A stretch of 53,097 bases of DNA from Candidatus Caccomonas pullistercoris (GTDB lineage: Bacteria > Bacteroidota > Bacteroidia > Bacteroidales > Bacteroidaceae): contig DVNY01000125.1 of the NCBI GenBank assembly GCA_018714085.1, forward strand, positions 1 to 53,097, in the 5' to 3' direction. Position numbers and translations under genes: made by a program. A model generated the notes under the pieces. It saw only the letters and a program-made list of their open reading frames with translations, was not told the origin of the DNA and searched no databases. Positions 8,627 to 19,407 of this stretch are shown here, one piece after another. How positions within the stretch are numbered: position 1 is the stretch's first letter; every line of letters begins with the position of its first letter.

Positions 8627-11176
8627 ATGACAGAAGACAGAATTATAAAGGTTAACATAGAAGAGGAAATGCGTTCCTCTTACATCGACTATTCCATGTC
8701 CGTGATTGTGGCCCGCGCCTTGCCCGACGTGCGCGACGGGTTTAAGCCAGTGCATCGCCGCATCCTCTACGGCATGATGGACCTGAACCTCACGCACGAC
8801 AAACCTACGCGTAAGTCGGCGCGTATTGTCGGGGAGGTGATGGGTAAGTATCACCCGCATGGCGATTCGTCCATCTACGGAGCGTTAGTGCGCCTTGCGC
8901 AGGACTGGTCGATGCGCTATCCTTTGGTGAAAGGACAGGGAAACTTCGGTTCGGTCGACGGCGACTCGCCAGCCGCCATGCGATATACAGAGGCAAAGCT
9001 CAGCCCCCTTGGCGAGGCCATGATGCAGGATATCGACAAGGAGACCGTCGACATGATGAACAACTTTGACGATACGCTCAAAGAACCCACGGTCATGCCG
9101 ACGCGCATCCCGAATTTCCTTGTAAACGGAGCCAGCGGCATCGCTGTGGGTATGGCTACAAACGTACCGACGCACAACCTGAACGAAGTCATAGACGGGT
9201 GTATCGCTTATATCGATAATCCTGACATCACGATCGAGGAACTCATGCGTTACGTCCCGGCGCCAGACTTCCCCACGGGGGGATACATCTTGGGACTGCA
9301 AGGGGCACGCAGCGCATACGAAACAGGCAAGGGACGCGTTGTCATGCGGGCGAAAGCCGAAATCGAGAACGGACCGGCGCACGATAAGATTGTGGTGACT
9401 GAAATCCCCTACGGAGTCAATAAGGCCGAACTCGTCAAGTCGATAGCTGATTTGGTGAACGAGAAGAAGATTGAAGGCATCAGTAACGTGAACGACGAAA
9501 GTTCGCGTGAGGGCCTGCGGGTGGTGGTGGACGTCAAGCGTGATGCCAACGCCAATGTGATTCTCAACAAGTTGTTCAAGATGACGGCCTTGCAGTGCAG
9601 CTTCGCCGTGAACTGTATCGCACTCGTGAAAGGTCGTCCGAAACTCCTGAACCTGAAACAGTGCATCCAGCACTTTGTGGATCACCGTCATGATGTCGTG
9701 ATACGTCGCACGCGTTTCGATTTGAAAAAAGCGCAGGAGCGTTTGCATATCTTGCGAGCGCTCATTGTGGCCAGCGACAACATTGATGAAGTCGTGCACA
9801 TCATCCGGGCGGCTAAAACTCCCCAGGAGGCGATCGAGAACCTTATGGCGCGTTTTGAGTTTGACGACATACAGGCCAAGGCCATCGTCGAGATGCGCCT
9901 GCGCCAGTTGACCGGGCTTTTGCAAGACCAATTGCGCAGCGAGTTTGACGAAGTTGAAAAGCGGATTGCCTATTTTGAGACAATCCTAAACGACGAGAAT
10001 GTTTGCAAGGGCGTGATAAAGGATGAGCTGACCGAGGTGAAAGAGAAATATGGCGATGCTCGCCGCAGCGAAATCCTGTTGTCAAACGAGGAGTTCAATC
10101 CTGAGGATTTCTATGCTGACGATGAGGTTGTCATCACAATCAGTCATTTAGGCTACATCAAACGCACGCCGCTTGCCGAGTTTCGCGCCCAGGCCCGTGG
10201 TGGTGTCGGTAGCAAGGGAAGCAGTGCCCGCGATGCCGATTTCATCGAGTATATCTATCCGGCGACGATGCATAACACCATGCTCTTCTTTACAGCCAAG
10301 GGACGGTGCTTCTGGTTGAAGGTCTACGAAATTCCGGAAGGGACTAAGAACTCGAAAGGACGAGCCATCCAGAACTTGCTGAACATCGAAAGTGATGATG
10401 CGGTCAACGCCTGCCTGCACATTCGCAAACTTGGCGACCCCACGTTCTGTGACAGCCATTACGTGATGTTCTGCACAAAGAATGGTGTGATCAAGAAAAC
10501 CTGTCTGACCGAGTATTCCCGCCCACGCACGAATGGAGTGAACGCAATCACTATCCGCGAGGACGACCGCGTGGTCAGCGTCTGCTTGACAAACGGCGAG
10601 AACGAGATCATCCTTGCCAACCGCAACGGCCGGGCCATCCGTTTCGCCGAAGATGCCGTCCGGACGATGGGTCGCACAGCCACGGGTGTGCGCGGCATGC
10701 TCCTTGATGAAGAAGGCGACGACGAAGTCGTAGGTATGGTCTGCGTCAACGACAAGGAACAAGAGACCGTGATGGTCGTCAGCGAGAAAGGTTACGGAAA
10801 GCGGAGCGCCGTTGAGGACTATCGCATGACGAACCGCGGCGGAAAAGGCGTGAAGACGTTGAACATCACAGAAAAGACAGGCAAATTGGTGGCCATCAAG
10901 ATAGTCACAGATGACAATGACCTCATGATCATTAACAAGAGCGGCATCACGCTTCGCTTGAAAGTGGCGGATGTCAGGGTTATGGGACGTGCCACGCAAG
11001 GTGTCCGCCTGATCAATCTCGGAAAGCGTAACGACACGATCAGCAGCGTCTGCCACGTGAGCACGGACGACGAAACCGAAGATGGAAGTTTGGAAACGGA
11101 AAACATCGTGGAAACTGAAAGCATGGCTGGCGAGCCACAAACAGAGAACAATAACGAACAAGAAGAAAACGTTTAA
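8627..11176 (+). CDS. gyrA: DNA gyrase subunit A
   Basis: An 849-residue type II topoisomerase subunit that, with GyrB, introduces negative supercoils. The catalytic tyrosine is Tyr120 in AAMRYTEAKL. The quinolone-pocket segment reads HPHGDSSIYG, where Ser81 corresponds to E. coli Ser83 and Gly85 to Asp87. The C-terminal domain is a beta-pinwheel, and NRGGKG (in DYRMTNRGGKGV) is the GyrA box that separates gyrase from ParC. The tail is acidic. The start at 8627 (MTEDRIIKVNIEEEM) is the conserved N-terminus. A TPR gene follows 13 bp after the stop, so the two are probably co-transcribed. Confidence 0.96.
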   Translation: MTEDRIIKVNIEEEMRSSYIDYSMSVIVARALPDVRDGFKPVHRRILYGMMDLNLTHDKPTRKSARIVGEVMGKYHPHGDSSIYGALVRLAQDWSMRYPLVKGQGNFGSVDGDSPAAMRYTEAKLSPLGEAMMQDIDKETVDMMNNFDDTLKEPTVMPTRIPNFLVNGASGIAVGMATNVPTHNLNEVIDGCIAYIDNPDITIEELMRYVPAPDFPTGGYILGLQGARSAYETGKGRVVMRAKAEIENGPAHDKIVVTEIPYGVNKAELVKSIADLVNEKKIEGISNVNDESSREGLRVVVDVKRDANANVILNKLFKMTALQCSFAVNCIALVKGRPKLLNLKQCIQHFVDHRHDVVIRRTRFDLKKAQERLHILRALIVASDNIDEVVHIIRAAKTPQEAIENLMARFEFDDIQAKAIVEMRLRQLTGLLQDQLRSEFDEVEKRIAYFETILNDENVCKGVIKDELTEVKEKYGDARRSEILLSNEEFNPEDFYADDEVVITISHLGYIKRTPLAEFRAQARGGVGSKGSSARDADFIEYIYPATMHNTMLFFTAKGRCFWLKVYEIPEGTKNSKGRAIQNLLNIESDDAVNACLHIRKLGDPTFCDSHYVMFCTKNGVIKKTCLTEYSRPRTNGVNAITIREDDRVVSVCLTNGENEIILANRNGRAIRFAEDAVRTMGRTATGVRGMLLDEEGDDEVVGMVCVNDKEQETVMVVSEKGYGKRSAVEDYRMTNRGGKGVKTLNITEKTGKLVAIKIVTDDNDLMIINKSGITLRLKVADVRVMGRATQGVRLINLGKRNDTISSVCHVSTDDETEDGSLETENIVETESMAGEPQTENNNEQEENV

Positions 11177-11189
11177 CACAACAGAAGTC

Positions 11190-12422
11190 ATGATGAAAAA
11201 GCTTTTAATTTCAATTGGACTGTGCATGGTGGCAAGTTCGTCATATGCGCAGAAATGGTGGAATGCCGAGGAAAAATACGACGAAGGCAAGTATACCGAA
11301 GCTGCCGCCATTATGGACAAAGTCCTGACGCAGGAACATAAGGACACGGAGTGGGCAAAACTCTATAACCTTGCGGCAAACATCCAGATTCACCTGTATA
11401 ACCCTGAACTGGTCAAGGCCGCACAAGGTCAGCCCTTTGACACGACCCTCTTCGTGAGCGGATTGGACAAAGCTGTGACCTATTTCACAAAGAGCCATGA
11501 GTATGACGTCAAACCGAATGCCAAAGGAAAGGTGAAGGCAAAGTTCATCAACGATAACCACACGAGGATGAAAGACATGCTGAAACACTATAACTTCGCG
11601 GCACAATTCCTTTTGATGAACAAAGACATGGACGGCGCAGTCACTATGTTCCGCAAATACATCGACATGCCGGACAATCCTGTTTTCAGCAAAGAGGAGA
11701 CAGATTCAATCCGTAAGGCAGACCATGCAGGCTATGCGCAGACCGCGTTCAACATTGCAATGATCCGTTTTGAGCAGAAAAACTGGAAGGAAGTATTGGA
11801 CAATGTGGACTTGGTGCTGAACGATACGGCTTACATGCACGACGCCTATGTCATGAAGATGCAGGCCTTGCTCGAAACGAAGGATACGGCACAGTGGGTG
11901 CTTTGTGCGCAAGATGCTGTTTCCCATCTCGAAGACGCCGCCTCTATCGCCCAGTCCCTCCTTTACTACTACGTAGAGAAGAACTTGGTAAAAGATGCGC
12001 AAGACATGGCCAACAAGATGGTGGCAAACTTCCCGAACAACAAGAATGCATGGTACATGAAAGGCTGCGTCGACCTGAACCTCGTGAAGGACTTTGAGGC
12101 TGCTCGGGCTGATTTTGCCAAGACGCTGGCCATCGACCCCAACCACTATGAGTCGAACATGAATACGGGTGTCAGCTTCATCAACGAAGTGATCAGCCGC
12201 CGCGACAAGGGCGAGTTTGTCACCGACCGGACGAAGGTAAAGGAGTACAACGCAAGTATCGAGAAGATGCGCGAATACTACAAGAAAGCGCTTCCTTATT
12301 TCGAGAAAGCCCGCATGTTGGCTCCCGACCGCATCAAGGAGTGGGGACCCAATTTGCAGAACGTCTACTCCAATCTTGAAATGAAGGACAAGGTTGAAGA
12401 AATCAAGGCCTTGATGAATTAA
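11190..12422 (+). CDS. TPR-containing exported protein downstream of gyrA
   Basis: A 410-residue protein with a signal peptide (KKLLISIGLCMVASSSYAQ), so likely periplasmic or envelope-associated. The mature part is helical, with tetratricopeptide-like repeats: EGKYTEAAAIMDKVL near the N-terminus and YMKGCVDLNLVKDFEAARAD near residue 295. No catalytic motif is visible. It starts 13 bp after gyrA and is probably expressed with it. The C-terminus (WGPNLQNVYSNLEMKD...) resembles that of the next gene (WGPLLYRVYLNLNMGD...), and overall architecture and length match, so the two are paralogues. The start could be the second Met (11193). Function unknown. Confidence 0.8.
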   Translation: MMKKLLISIGLCMVASSSYAQKWWNAEEKYDEGKYTEAAAIMDKVLTQEHKDTEWAKLYNLAANIQIHLYNPELVKAAQGQPFDTTLFVSGLDKAVTYFTKSHEYDVKPNAKGKVKAKFINDNHTRMKDMLKHYNFAAQFLLMNKDMDGAVTMFRKYIDMPDNPVFSKEETDSIRKADHAGYAQTAFNIAMIRFEQKNWKEVLDNVDLVLNDTAYMHDAYVMKMQALLETKDTAQWVLCAQDAVSHLEDAASIAQSLLYYYVEKNLVKDAQDMANKMVANFPNNKNAWYMKGCVDLNLVKDFEAARADFAKTLAIDPNHYESNMNTGVSFINEVISRRDKGEFVTDRTKVKEYNASIEKMREYYKKALPYFEKARMLAPDRIKEWGPNLQNVYSNLEMKDKVEEIKALMN

Positions 12423-12453
12423 GGCACACGGCAGAACAGCCAAGTGAAAAGAA

Positions 12454-12507
12454 GTGAAAGCTCTTGTGTGCATCTCCGTGAAGGGACGCACAAGAGCTTT
12501 CACGGTT
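12454..12507 (+). terminator. Terminator of the gyrA-TPR operon
   Basis: A perfect 15-bp stem, GTGAAAGCTCTTGTG (12454-12468) with its complement at 12489-12503, a 20-nt loop, followed by GGTTTTAAT. Confidence 0.8.
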
Positions 12508-12529
12508 TTAATATAAATCCTTTCGCGAA

Positions 12530-13768
12530 ATGGGAATGAAAAAGCCATTCATTTTATTGCTACTTGCTTTTAGCCTGGCCAGTGTCGCATGGCCGCAAAA
12601 AGCGGTTCGGAAAATCCGTACCGCAGTGAAGGCCGGAAATCTTGAAGAGGCGATGAAGCAGATTGCCGCTTGTGAATCGGACAGCCTCTTGGCAGATGAG
12701 TACAAGGTCTATGAGTGGGGCGTCAGGGTCCAGCAGCGTATGAATGAGCAGGAGAACGAGAAAATATATCTCGGGCAAACCTGCGACACGGCCCGTTTTT
12801 TCAGTAGCGTGAAAGGCATTTTCAACTATTCAGTAAAAGCATACGAAAAAGGGATAGCGCAGGGAATGAAAGCTGTTCCGCTGCACGAAAAGACGTGTGC
12901 CCGGTTGTGGATGTACTATCCCAATCTCGGTGTGGCGTGTCATTATTATTATAAGAAAGGCGATTATGCGCAGGCATGTGATTACTTGGACACCTATATC
13001 CAGACGGCACAGTCGCCGCTTTTCAGCGACGCTCCGAAGCCTTTGCTCGATGAGCTGCACCTTCCTACAATGGCTTTCTTTCGTTTGAAGTCGAACTATG
13101 AGTTGGGGCAATACGCCAAGGTCATTCAGGATGCCTCTTTGGCAATGCACGACAGCCTGCATCATGGTTCCACGCTTCGCTATTTGTCCTTGGCCAGCCT
13201 GCGCGAGGGGAAAATGGAGGAATATGTGGCTTATCTCTATCGGGGGCTGCGCGAGGCGCCCGGCGCCTCTTTCTTCTATTCCCAATTGTCAGACTATTAC
13301 CAGCGGTCCGATCAGCTCGGCCGTGCGTTACTGTTGACCGATTCGCTTTTGCAGGTGCGTCCTGGCACGTCGCTTTATTTGTTCGGGAAGAGCTATCTCC
13401 TGATGAAGCTGAAACGATATGCGGAAAGCATCCGCGTGTCTGAGGATTTGCTCGGCCACGATGACGAATGGGTTGAGGCTTATTACAATGTGGGCGTGTG
13501 TTATTGCAACATGGCCGCCGAAGCGCTCCGGCGCAAACCTGCGGACGTGGAACAGTATAAAGCTTTTTCCAGGCAGGTCCATGATTATTATGAAGCCGCA
13601 CGGCCTTATTTGGAGCACTATCGGGAGGCTTATCCTGACAGGGTCAGAAAGTGGGGGCCGTTGTTATATCGCGTTTATCTGAATCTGAACATGGGCGACG
13701 CGTTCGACGAAGTGGATTCTCTCTTGAAGTCTGCTGCCCACCGCAGGTCTATGCGAGCCAAACAGTAG
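12530..13768 (+). CDS. TPR-containing exported protein, paralogue of the preceding gene
   Basis: A 412-residue protein with a signal peptide (KKPFILLLLAFSLASVAWPQ) and an all-helical, repeat-rich body such as YYKKGDYAQACDYLDTYI and LKRYAESIRVSEDLL. It shares overall order, length and the C-terminal WGP-L-x-VY-x-NL-x-M-x-D block with the upstream gene, so it arose by tandem duplication. A terminator separates the two, so it may be transcribed independently, though no strong TAnnTTTG box was found. The start may be 12530 or 12536 (MGMKKP or MKKP). No enzymatic motif is visible; the role is unknown. Confidence 0.78.
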   Translation: MGMKKPFILLLLAFSLASVAWPQKAVRKIRTAVKAGNLEEAMKQIAACESDSLLADEYKVYEWGVRVQQRMNEQENEKIYLGQTCDTARFFSSVKGIFNYSVKAYEKGIAQGMKAVPLHEKTCARLWMYYPNLGVACHYYYKKGDYAQACDYLDTYIQTAQSPLFSDAPKPLLDELHLPTMAFFRLKSNYELGQYAKVIQDASLAMHDSLHHGSTLRYLSLASLREGKMEEYVAYLYRGLREAPGASFFYSQLSDYYQRSDQLGRALLLTDSLLQVRPGTSLYLFGKSYLLMKLKRYAESIRVSEDLLGHDDEWVEAYYNVGVCYCNMAAEALRRKPADVEQYKAFSRQVHDYYEAARPYLEHYREAYPDRVRKWGPLLYRVYLNLNMGDAFDEVDSLLKSAAHRRSMRAKQ

Positions 13769-13850
13769 GCCTGTGTTTCGCAGCGTAGTAACAGAAAATC
13801 CTATCGCAGTGAGAATTTTTTCTATCACTGCGATAGGATTTCTTGTAAGA
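13767..13850. repeat. 21-bp-phased intergenic repeat array, locus 2 (between convergent genes)
   Basis: Units begin at 13767, 13788, 13809 and 13830, exactly 21 bp apart; the first overlaps the TAG stop of the TPR gene. The unit starts GTAACA, GTGAGA and GCGATA resemble those of the other arrays. The arms pair into the hairpin listed separately. The array nearly fills the 92-bp space between two convergent stop codons. Confidence 0.8.
13796..13841. terminator. Bidirectional hairpin within repeat locus 2
   Basis: A perfect 17-bp stem, AAATCCTATCGCAGTGA (13796-13812) with TCACTGCGATAGGATTT (13825-13841), and a T-rich 12-nt loop. Its position between convergent genes suits a two-way terminator. 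Confidence 0.65.
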
Positions 13851-13860
13851 GCATCTGTTC

Positions 13861-15003
13861 TTAGTGGCTCGAAATCTCTTTGATCTGAACGCTGTTTATC
13901 TTAAATTGAGGGTCGACTTCCATGATGACCTTGTACGAGGCAAACGTTTTTCCCTCGTCAGTGCGCGCGATGTGTTGGTCAACAGAATAGGCCACATTAT
14001 ACGACACTTGATTGTCCGCATCCATCTGCTTTGTAATCACGTAGTCGTTGTTCACTACGAAGTTGATGCTGGTGATTGTGGCGGGGTGCATGGCTTCCAT
14101 GGCCGTTATGACGTCGGCTTTTGTCGCATTGGGCGTGGAGAGGAACGCTTTCATCTCCGGGCTGATCACGCTGCAAACGCCTTCTTGATCGTTGGCGCCG
14201 AGTGCCGTAAAGAAGATGTGGCAAAGATTGGCCACCACGGCACGCTCTTCTGGTTGAACGGTCAGTTCGGCCATGTTCTTTTCCATGTCACGCGCCTCGT
14301 CAACGTAAAGTCCGTTTGGATGCTCCTCAATGTATCGCTGTATGGCGTCGGGCGTGTTGATGCTTTTTGCGTCGATCCAGTCAAGGGAGTCGATCTTTTG
14401 TTGGCATCTTGCTTCGAAGCGGCTGCCCGGGAAACGGTTCATGAACTGGATGAAGTCATTTTTCGAGCTTGAAAGGCTGATGCTCATCCATGCGTCGTTT
14501 TCGGCTTTCAGCTTGTTGAGTTTGGTTTCGACCTCATTCTGGAATTTGCTGTCGGGGAAACTGTCAAGGAAAGCCTGGTAGTCGTCGGGGTTCGTGCTTC
14601 CTTCTAATGCCTTGTAAGCTTGTTCAATCGTTTCTTCGGAGGCTTTTTCGTTCCATGCGAAGTATCCGAACACTCCGCCGCCGGCCAGGATAATGGCCAC
14701 GATGATGAGCAGGACGTTGCGGACGGTGTGGCTCTTCCGGGGTTGATTGTTTTGTGGCGCGGTGTAGGCCAACACCTCTTCTTCCTGGCTGTCGGTTTCG
14801 TCTTGTGGCGTGTTTGCGCTTGTTTCCCCTGTGGCCGAGAATTGATGGCCGCATTTGGGACAGGTTGATGTTGACATTAAAAGGATTTCGTCGCAGTCCG
14901 GGCATTTTTTGAGGTTGTTTGCGATTTTGATGCCGCAGCCCGGACAGAATTGGGCATTGTCAGAGACGTTGTGCCCGCATTCGGGACATTTAATGATAGC
15001 CAT
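13861..15003 (-). CDS. Zinc-ribbon, single-span membrane protein
   Basis: A 380-residue protein. The N-terminus has three CxxC pairs (KCPECGH, FCPGCG, KCPDCD) and a fourth (TCPKCGH), forming two zinc ribbons. A Glu/Asp/Thr-rich linker follows, then one membrane helix near residues 93-113 (VLLIIVAIILAGGGVFGYFA). The outer part has two or three repeats of the type YQAFLDSFPDSKFQNEVE / FIQFMNRFPGSRFEARCQ / IQRYIEEHPNGLYVDEAR, then a C-terminal cystatin- or NTF2-like domain. The ribbons face the cytoplasm if the helix is type II, which is inferred. Function unknown. It has its own promoter, divergent from the GH97 gene. Confidence 0.8.
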   Translation of the reverse strand: MAIIKCPECGHNVSDNAQFCPGCGIKIANNLKKCPDCDEILLMSTSTCPKCGHQFSATGETSANTPQDETDSQEEEVLAYTAPQNNQPRKSHTVRNVLLIIVAIILAGGGVFGYFAWNEKASEETIEQAYKALEGSTNPDDYQAFLDSFPDSKFQNEVETKLNKLKAENDAWMSISLSSSKNDFIQFMNRFPGSRFEARCQQKIDSLDWIDAKSINTPDAIQRYIEEHPNGLYVDEARDMEKNMAELTVQPEERAVVANLCHIFFTALGANDQEGVCSVISPEMKAFLSTPNATKADVITAMEAMHPATITSINFVVNNDYVITKQMDADNQVSYNVAYSVDQHIARTDEGKTFASYKVIMEVDPQFKINSVQIKEISSH

Positions 15004-15029
15004 ATGGTTGTTTTATAAAGTTTCAGCGG

Positions 15030-15037
15030 CAAATTTA
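15030..15037 (-). promoter_or_regulatory. -7 box for the zinc-ribbon gene (TAAATTTG on -)
   Basis: On the minus strand this reads TAAATTTG, 27 bp upstream of the gene start. Confidence 0.5.
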
Positions 15038-15050
15038 CGAACTTAATTCG

Positions 15051-15058
15051 TAGTTTTG
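15051..15058 (+). promoter_or_regulatory. -7 box for the GH97 gene (TAGTTTTG)
   Basis: Matches TAnnTTTG, 50 bp upstream of the GH97 ATG and divergent from the minus-strand box at 15030-15037; the two promoters are nearly back to back. Confidence 0.5.
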
Positions 15059-15101
15059 CATTGACTAATGTTCTTAAAACAACGTTTAATAGAAAATCTG
15101 A

Positions 15102-17282
<2,181 letters not shown>

Positions 17283-17400
17283 GCACTGGCCCTCGTTGAC
17301 GCAAAGGCCTTTTAGCCGGGTCGTCAGCGAAGGACTTGTAGCAATCTGTCTGCATAACCAATCACACCATAGTATATAATAATAGCAGTTAGAAACGAAA

Positions 17401-17434
17401 GACGGCAGCCGGTAAGAAGAAACCGGCTGCCGTC
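17401..17434. terminator. Bidirectional terminator between GH97 and nqrF
   Basis: A perfect 13-bp stem, GACGGCAGCCGGT (17401-17413) and ACCGGCTGCCGTC (17422-17434), with an 8-nt loop, between convergent genes. The 174-bp gap holds no gene. Confidence 0.85.
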
Positions 17435-17456
17435 TTAGTAGATTGAGTGTTATGCT

Positions 17457-18731
17457 TTATCCACCGAAGTTGTCGTAGAGGATAGAGCTTTCCTCGACGC
17501 CCAAATCGGTCAGCATCTTTACGACGGCTGCACTCATCGGGCCGGGGCCACACATGTAGTATTCAATGTCTTCCGGAGCCTCGTGGTCTTTCAAATAAGT
17601 TTCATAGATGACTTTGTGTACGAACCCTGGGGTGTACTTCACGCCTGCTGCGTCCGCCGCAGGGTCAGGACGGTCGAGCGCCAAGTGGAACGAGAAGTTC
17701 GGGAACTCTTTTTCCAGTTCGAGGAAGTCTTGCAGATAGAACACCTCGTTGAGCGCGCGTGCGCCGTAGAAGTATGACATCTTGCGGTCTGTCGTATGCA
17801 GCGTTTTGGTCATGTGCATGATTTGAGCGCGTAAGGGAGCCATACCGGCGCCACCGCCGACCCACATCATTTCTTTCTTCGAGTCGAAAATGGGATGGAA
17901 GTCTCCGTAAGGTCCGCTCATAATGACCTTGTCGCCGGGTTTAAGCGTAAAAATGTACGACGAAGCGATGCCCGGCATCACGTCTTGGAAGCCTACGGCA
18001 GGTTTGGGCTTGAAAGGAGGCGTCGCTATGCGGACGGTCAGCATGATGCGGTCGCCTTCTGCCGGGTAGTTCGCCATGGAGTAGGCGCGGATGGTCTCTT
18101 CCGTGTTTTGGCATTTCAGGTCGAAGAGACCGAATTTCTGCCATGCCGGGAGGTATTCTTCACCGATCAGCGACTTGTCAATGTCTTTGTCGTAGTCCAT
18201 GGAGAATGTCGGTATCTTGATTTGTGCGTACGATCCGGGGATGAAGTCCATGTGTTCGCCTTCTGGCAATTTGACAATGAACTCTTTGATAAACGTAGCT
18301 ACGTTCTTGTTGGAGATGACTTCGCATTCCCATTCTTTGACGCCGAGCACAGAGTCAGGAACAGTAACTGAAAGATCACCTTTCACTTTGCATTGGCAGC
18401 CCAGCCGGTAGTGCTCTTTGATTTGTTTGCGGGTGAAATGTCCCTTTTCGACGTCGAGAATTTCTCCGCCACCTTCGGGGACTTGACACTTGCATTGTCC
18501 GCAGGAACCTTTCCCACCACAGGCTGATGAGAGGTAAACACCGTTCTCCGAAAGGGTGGAGAGAAGGCTTGAACCTTGGTCGACCGAGATTTTTTCTTTC
18601 CCGTTAATGGTAATGGTAACTTTTCCGCTGGGTGTCAGGTACCGTTTGGCAATGAGAAGAATGGCTACCAGCACCAAGATCGTAACGAGAAAAACTGCGA
18701 TACTATACAGGATGAATTGAGGATCAGTCAT
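17457..18731 (-). CDS. nqrF: Na+-translocating NADH:quinone reductase subunit F
   Basis: A 424-residue subunit that takes electrons from NADH into the Na+-NQR complex at the cytoplasmic face of the membrane. The order is an N-terminal membrane helix (about residues 6-28), a ferredoxin-type [2Fe-2S] domain with CGGKGSCGQCKC and a fourth Cys in RLGCQC, an FAD domain with RAYSMANYP, and an NADH domain with GGGAGMAPLRAQI and the terminal YYMCGPGPM. Length and domain order match the family. It is the last gene of nqrABCDEF, 22 bp after nqrE. Confidence 0.97.
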   Translation of the reverse strand: MTDPQFILYSIAVFLVTILVLVAILLIAKRYLTPSGKVTITINGKEKISVDQGSSLLSTLSENGVYLSSACGGKGSCGQCKCQVPEGGGEILDVEKGHFTRKQIKEHYRLGCQCKVKGDLSVTVPDSVLGVKEWECEVISNKNVATFIKEFIVKLPEGEHMDFIPGSYAQIKIPTFSMDYDKDIDKSLIGEEYLPAWQKFGLFDLKCQNTEETIRAYSMANYPAEGDRIMLTVRIATPPFKPKPAVGFQDVMPGIASSYIFTLKPGDKVIMSGPYGDFHPIFDSKKEMMWVGGGAGMAPLRAQIMHMTKTLHTTDRKMSYFYGARALNEVFYLQDFLELEKEFPNFSFHLALDRPDPAADAAGVKYTPGFVHKVIYETYLKDHEAPEDIEYYMCGPGPMSAAVVKMLTDLGVEESSILYDNFGG

Positions 18732-18753
18732 ATCGGATGTTTTGTCAGTTACA

Positions 18754-19380
18754 TTAAATGTTCAGTCCAGAGAAACACATGAACGCCATCGCCATCAGGC
18801 CGACAGTGATGAACGTGATGCCCAGTCCGCGCAGGGGCTTGGGGACGTCTGTATATGCCATCTTTTCGTTAATTGCCGCCAGACATACGATGGCCAGTAA
18901 CCAGCCGAAGCCTGCACCAAGTGCATAGACAACGGCGTCGCCTATGCTCGATATGGCTTGTGACGTGGTGGCCGGATCCATCTCTATGCGCTGTTGCATG
19001 AACAGGCAGGCTCCCATGATGGCGCAATTCACCGCAATGAGCGGCAGGAAAATTCCCAACGCCGAATACAGCGACGGCGAGAAGCGTTCGACCACCATTT
19101 CGACCAGTTGCGTGATGCCGGCGATCACAGCAATAAAGAGGATAAACGAAAGATAAGTCAGGTCGGTTCCGAAGATACCGTCAGCGGCGAGTACCTTCGT
19201 TTGGAGTAAGTAGTTCACCGGCACTGTGATCAGCAGTACAAAGGTCACTGCGATGCCGAGGCCGAATGAGGTTTTCACATTTTTACTAACCGCAAGATAC
19301 GAGCACATCCCTAAAAAGGAGGCAAATATCATGTTGTCTACGAATATAGACCGGACGAAGAGGCTAAGTGCGTGTTCCAT
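18754..19380 (-). CDS. nqrE: Na+-NQR subunit E
   Basis: A 208-residue integral membrane subunit with about six helices, related to NqrD and to RnfA. It contributes to the intramembrane [2Fe-2S] centre and the Na+ path of the complex. Recognisable stretches are [23 protein letters not shown] (shown as three blocks: [23 protein letters not shown]), where the conserved Cys lies, and the second repeat with [16 protein letters not shown]. The gap to nqrD is 27 bp. Confidence 0.96.
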   Translation of the reverse strand: MEHALSLFVRSIFVDNMIFASFLGMCSYLAVSKNVKTSFGLGIAVTFVLLITVPVNYLLQTKVLAADGIFGTDLTYLSFILFIAVIAGITQLVEMVVERFSPSLYSALGIFLPLIAVNCAIMGACLFMQQRIEMDPATTSQAISSIGDAVVYALGAGFGWLLAIVCLAAINEKMAYTDVPKPLRGLGITFITVGLMAMAFMCFSGLNI

Positions 19381-19407
19381 GCTATAAAGTGATTAATGCG
19401 GTTGTCA

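Noticed and set aside
7240-8658. A 472-codon minus-strand frame opposite sdaA
   Set aside because: sdaA has all cluster cysteines and a promoter; the opposite frame has no family features.
17283-17326. GACGCA and GTCAGCG words after GH97 as another repeat unit
   Set aside because: The words are 23 bp apart and no second unit follows; too weak.
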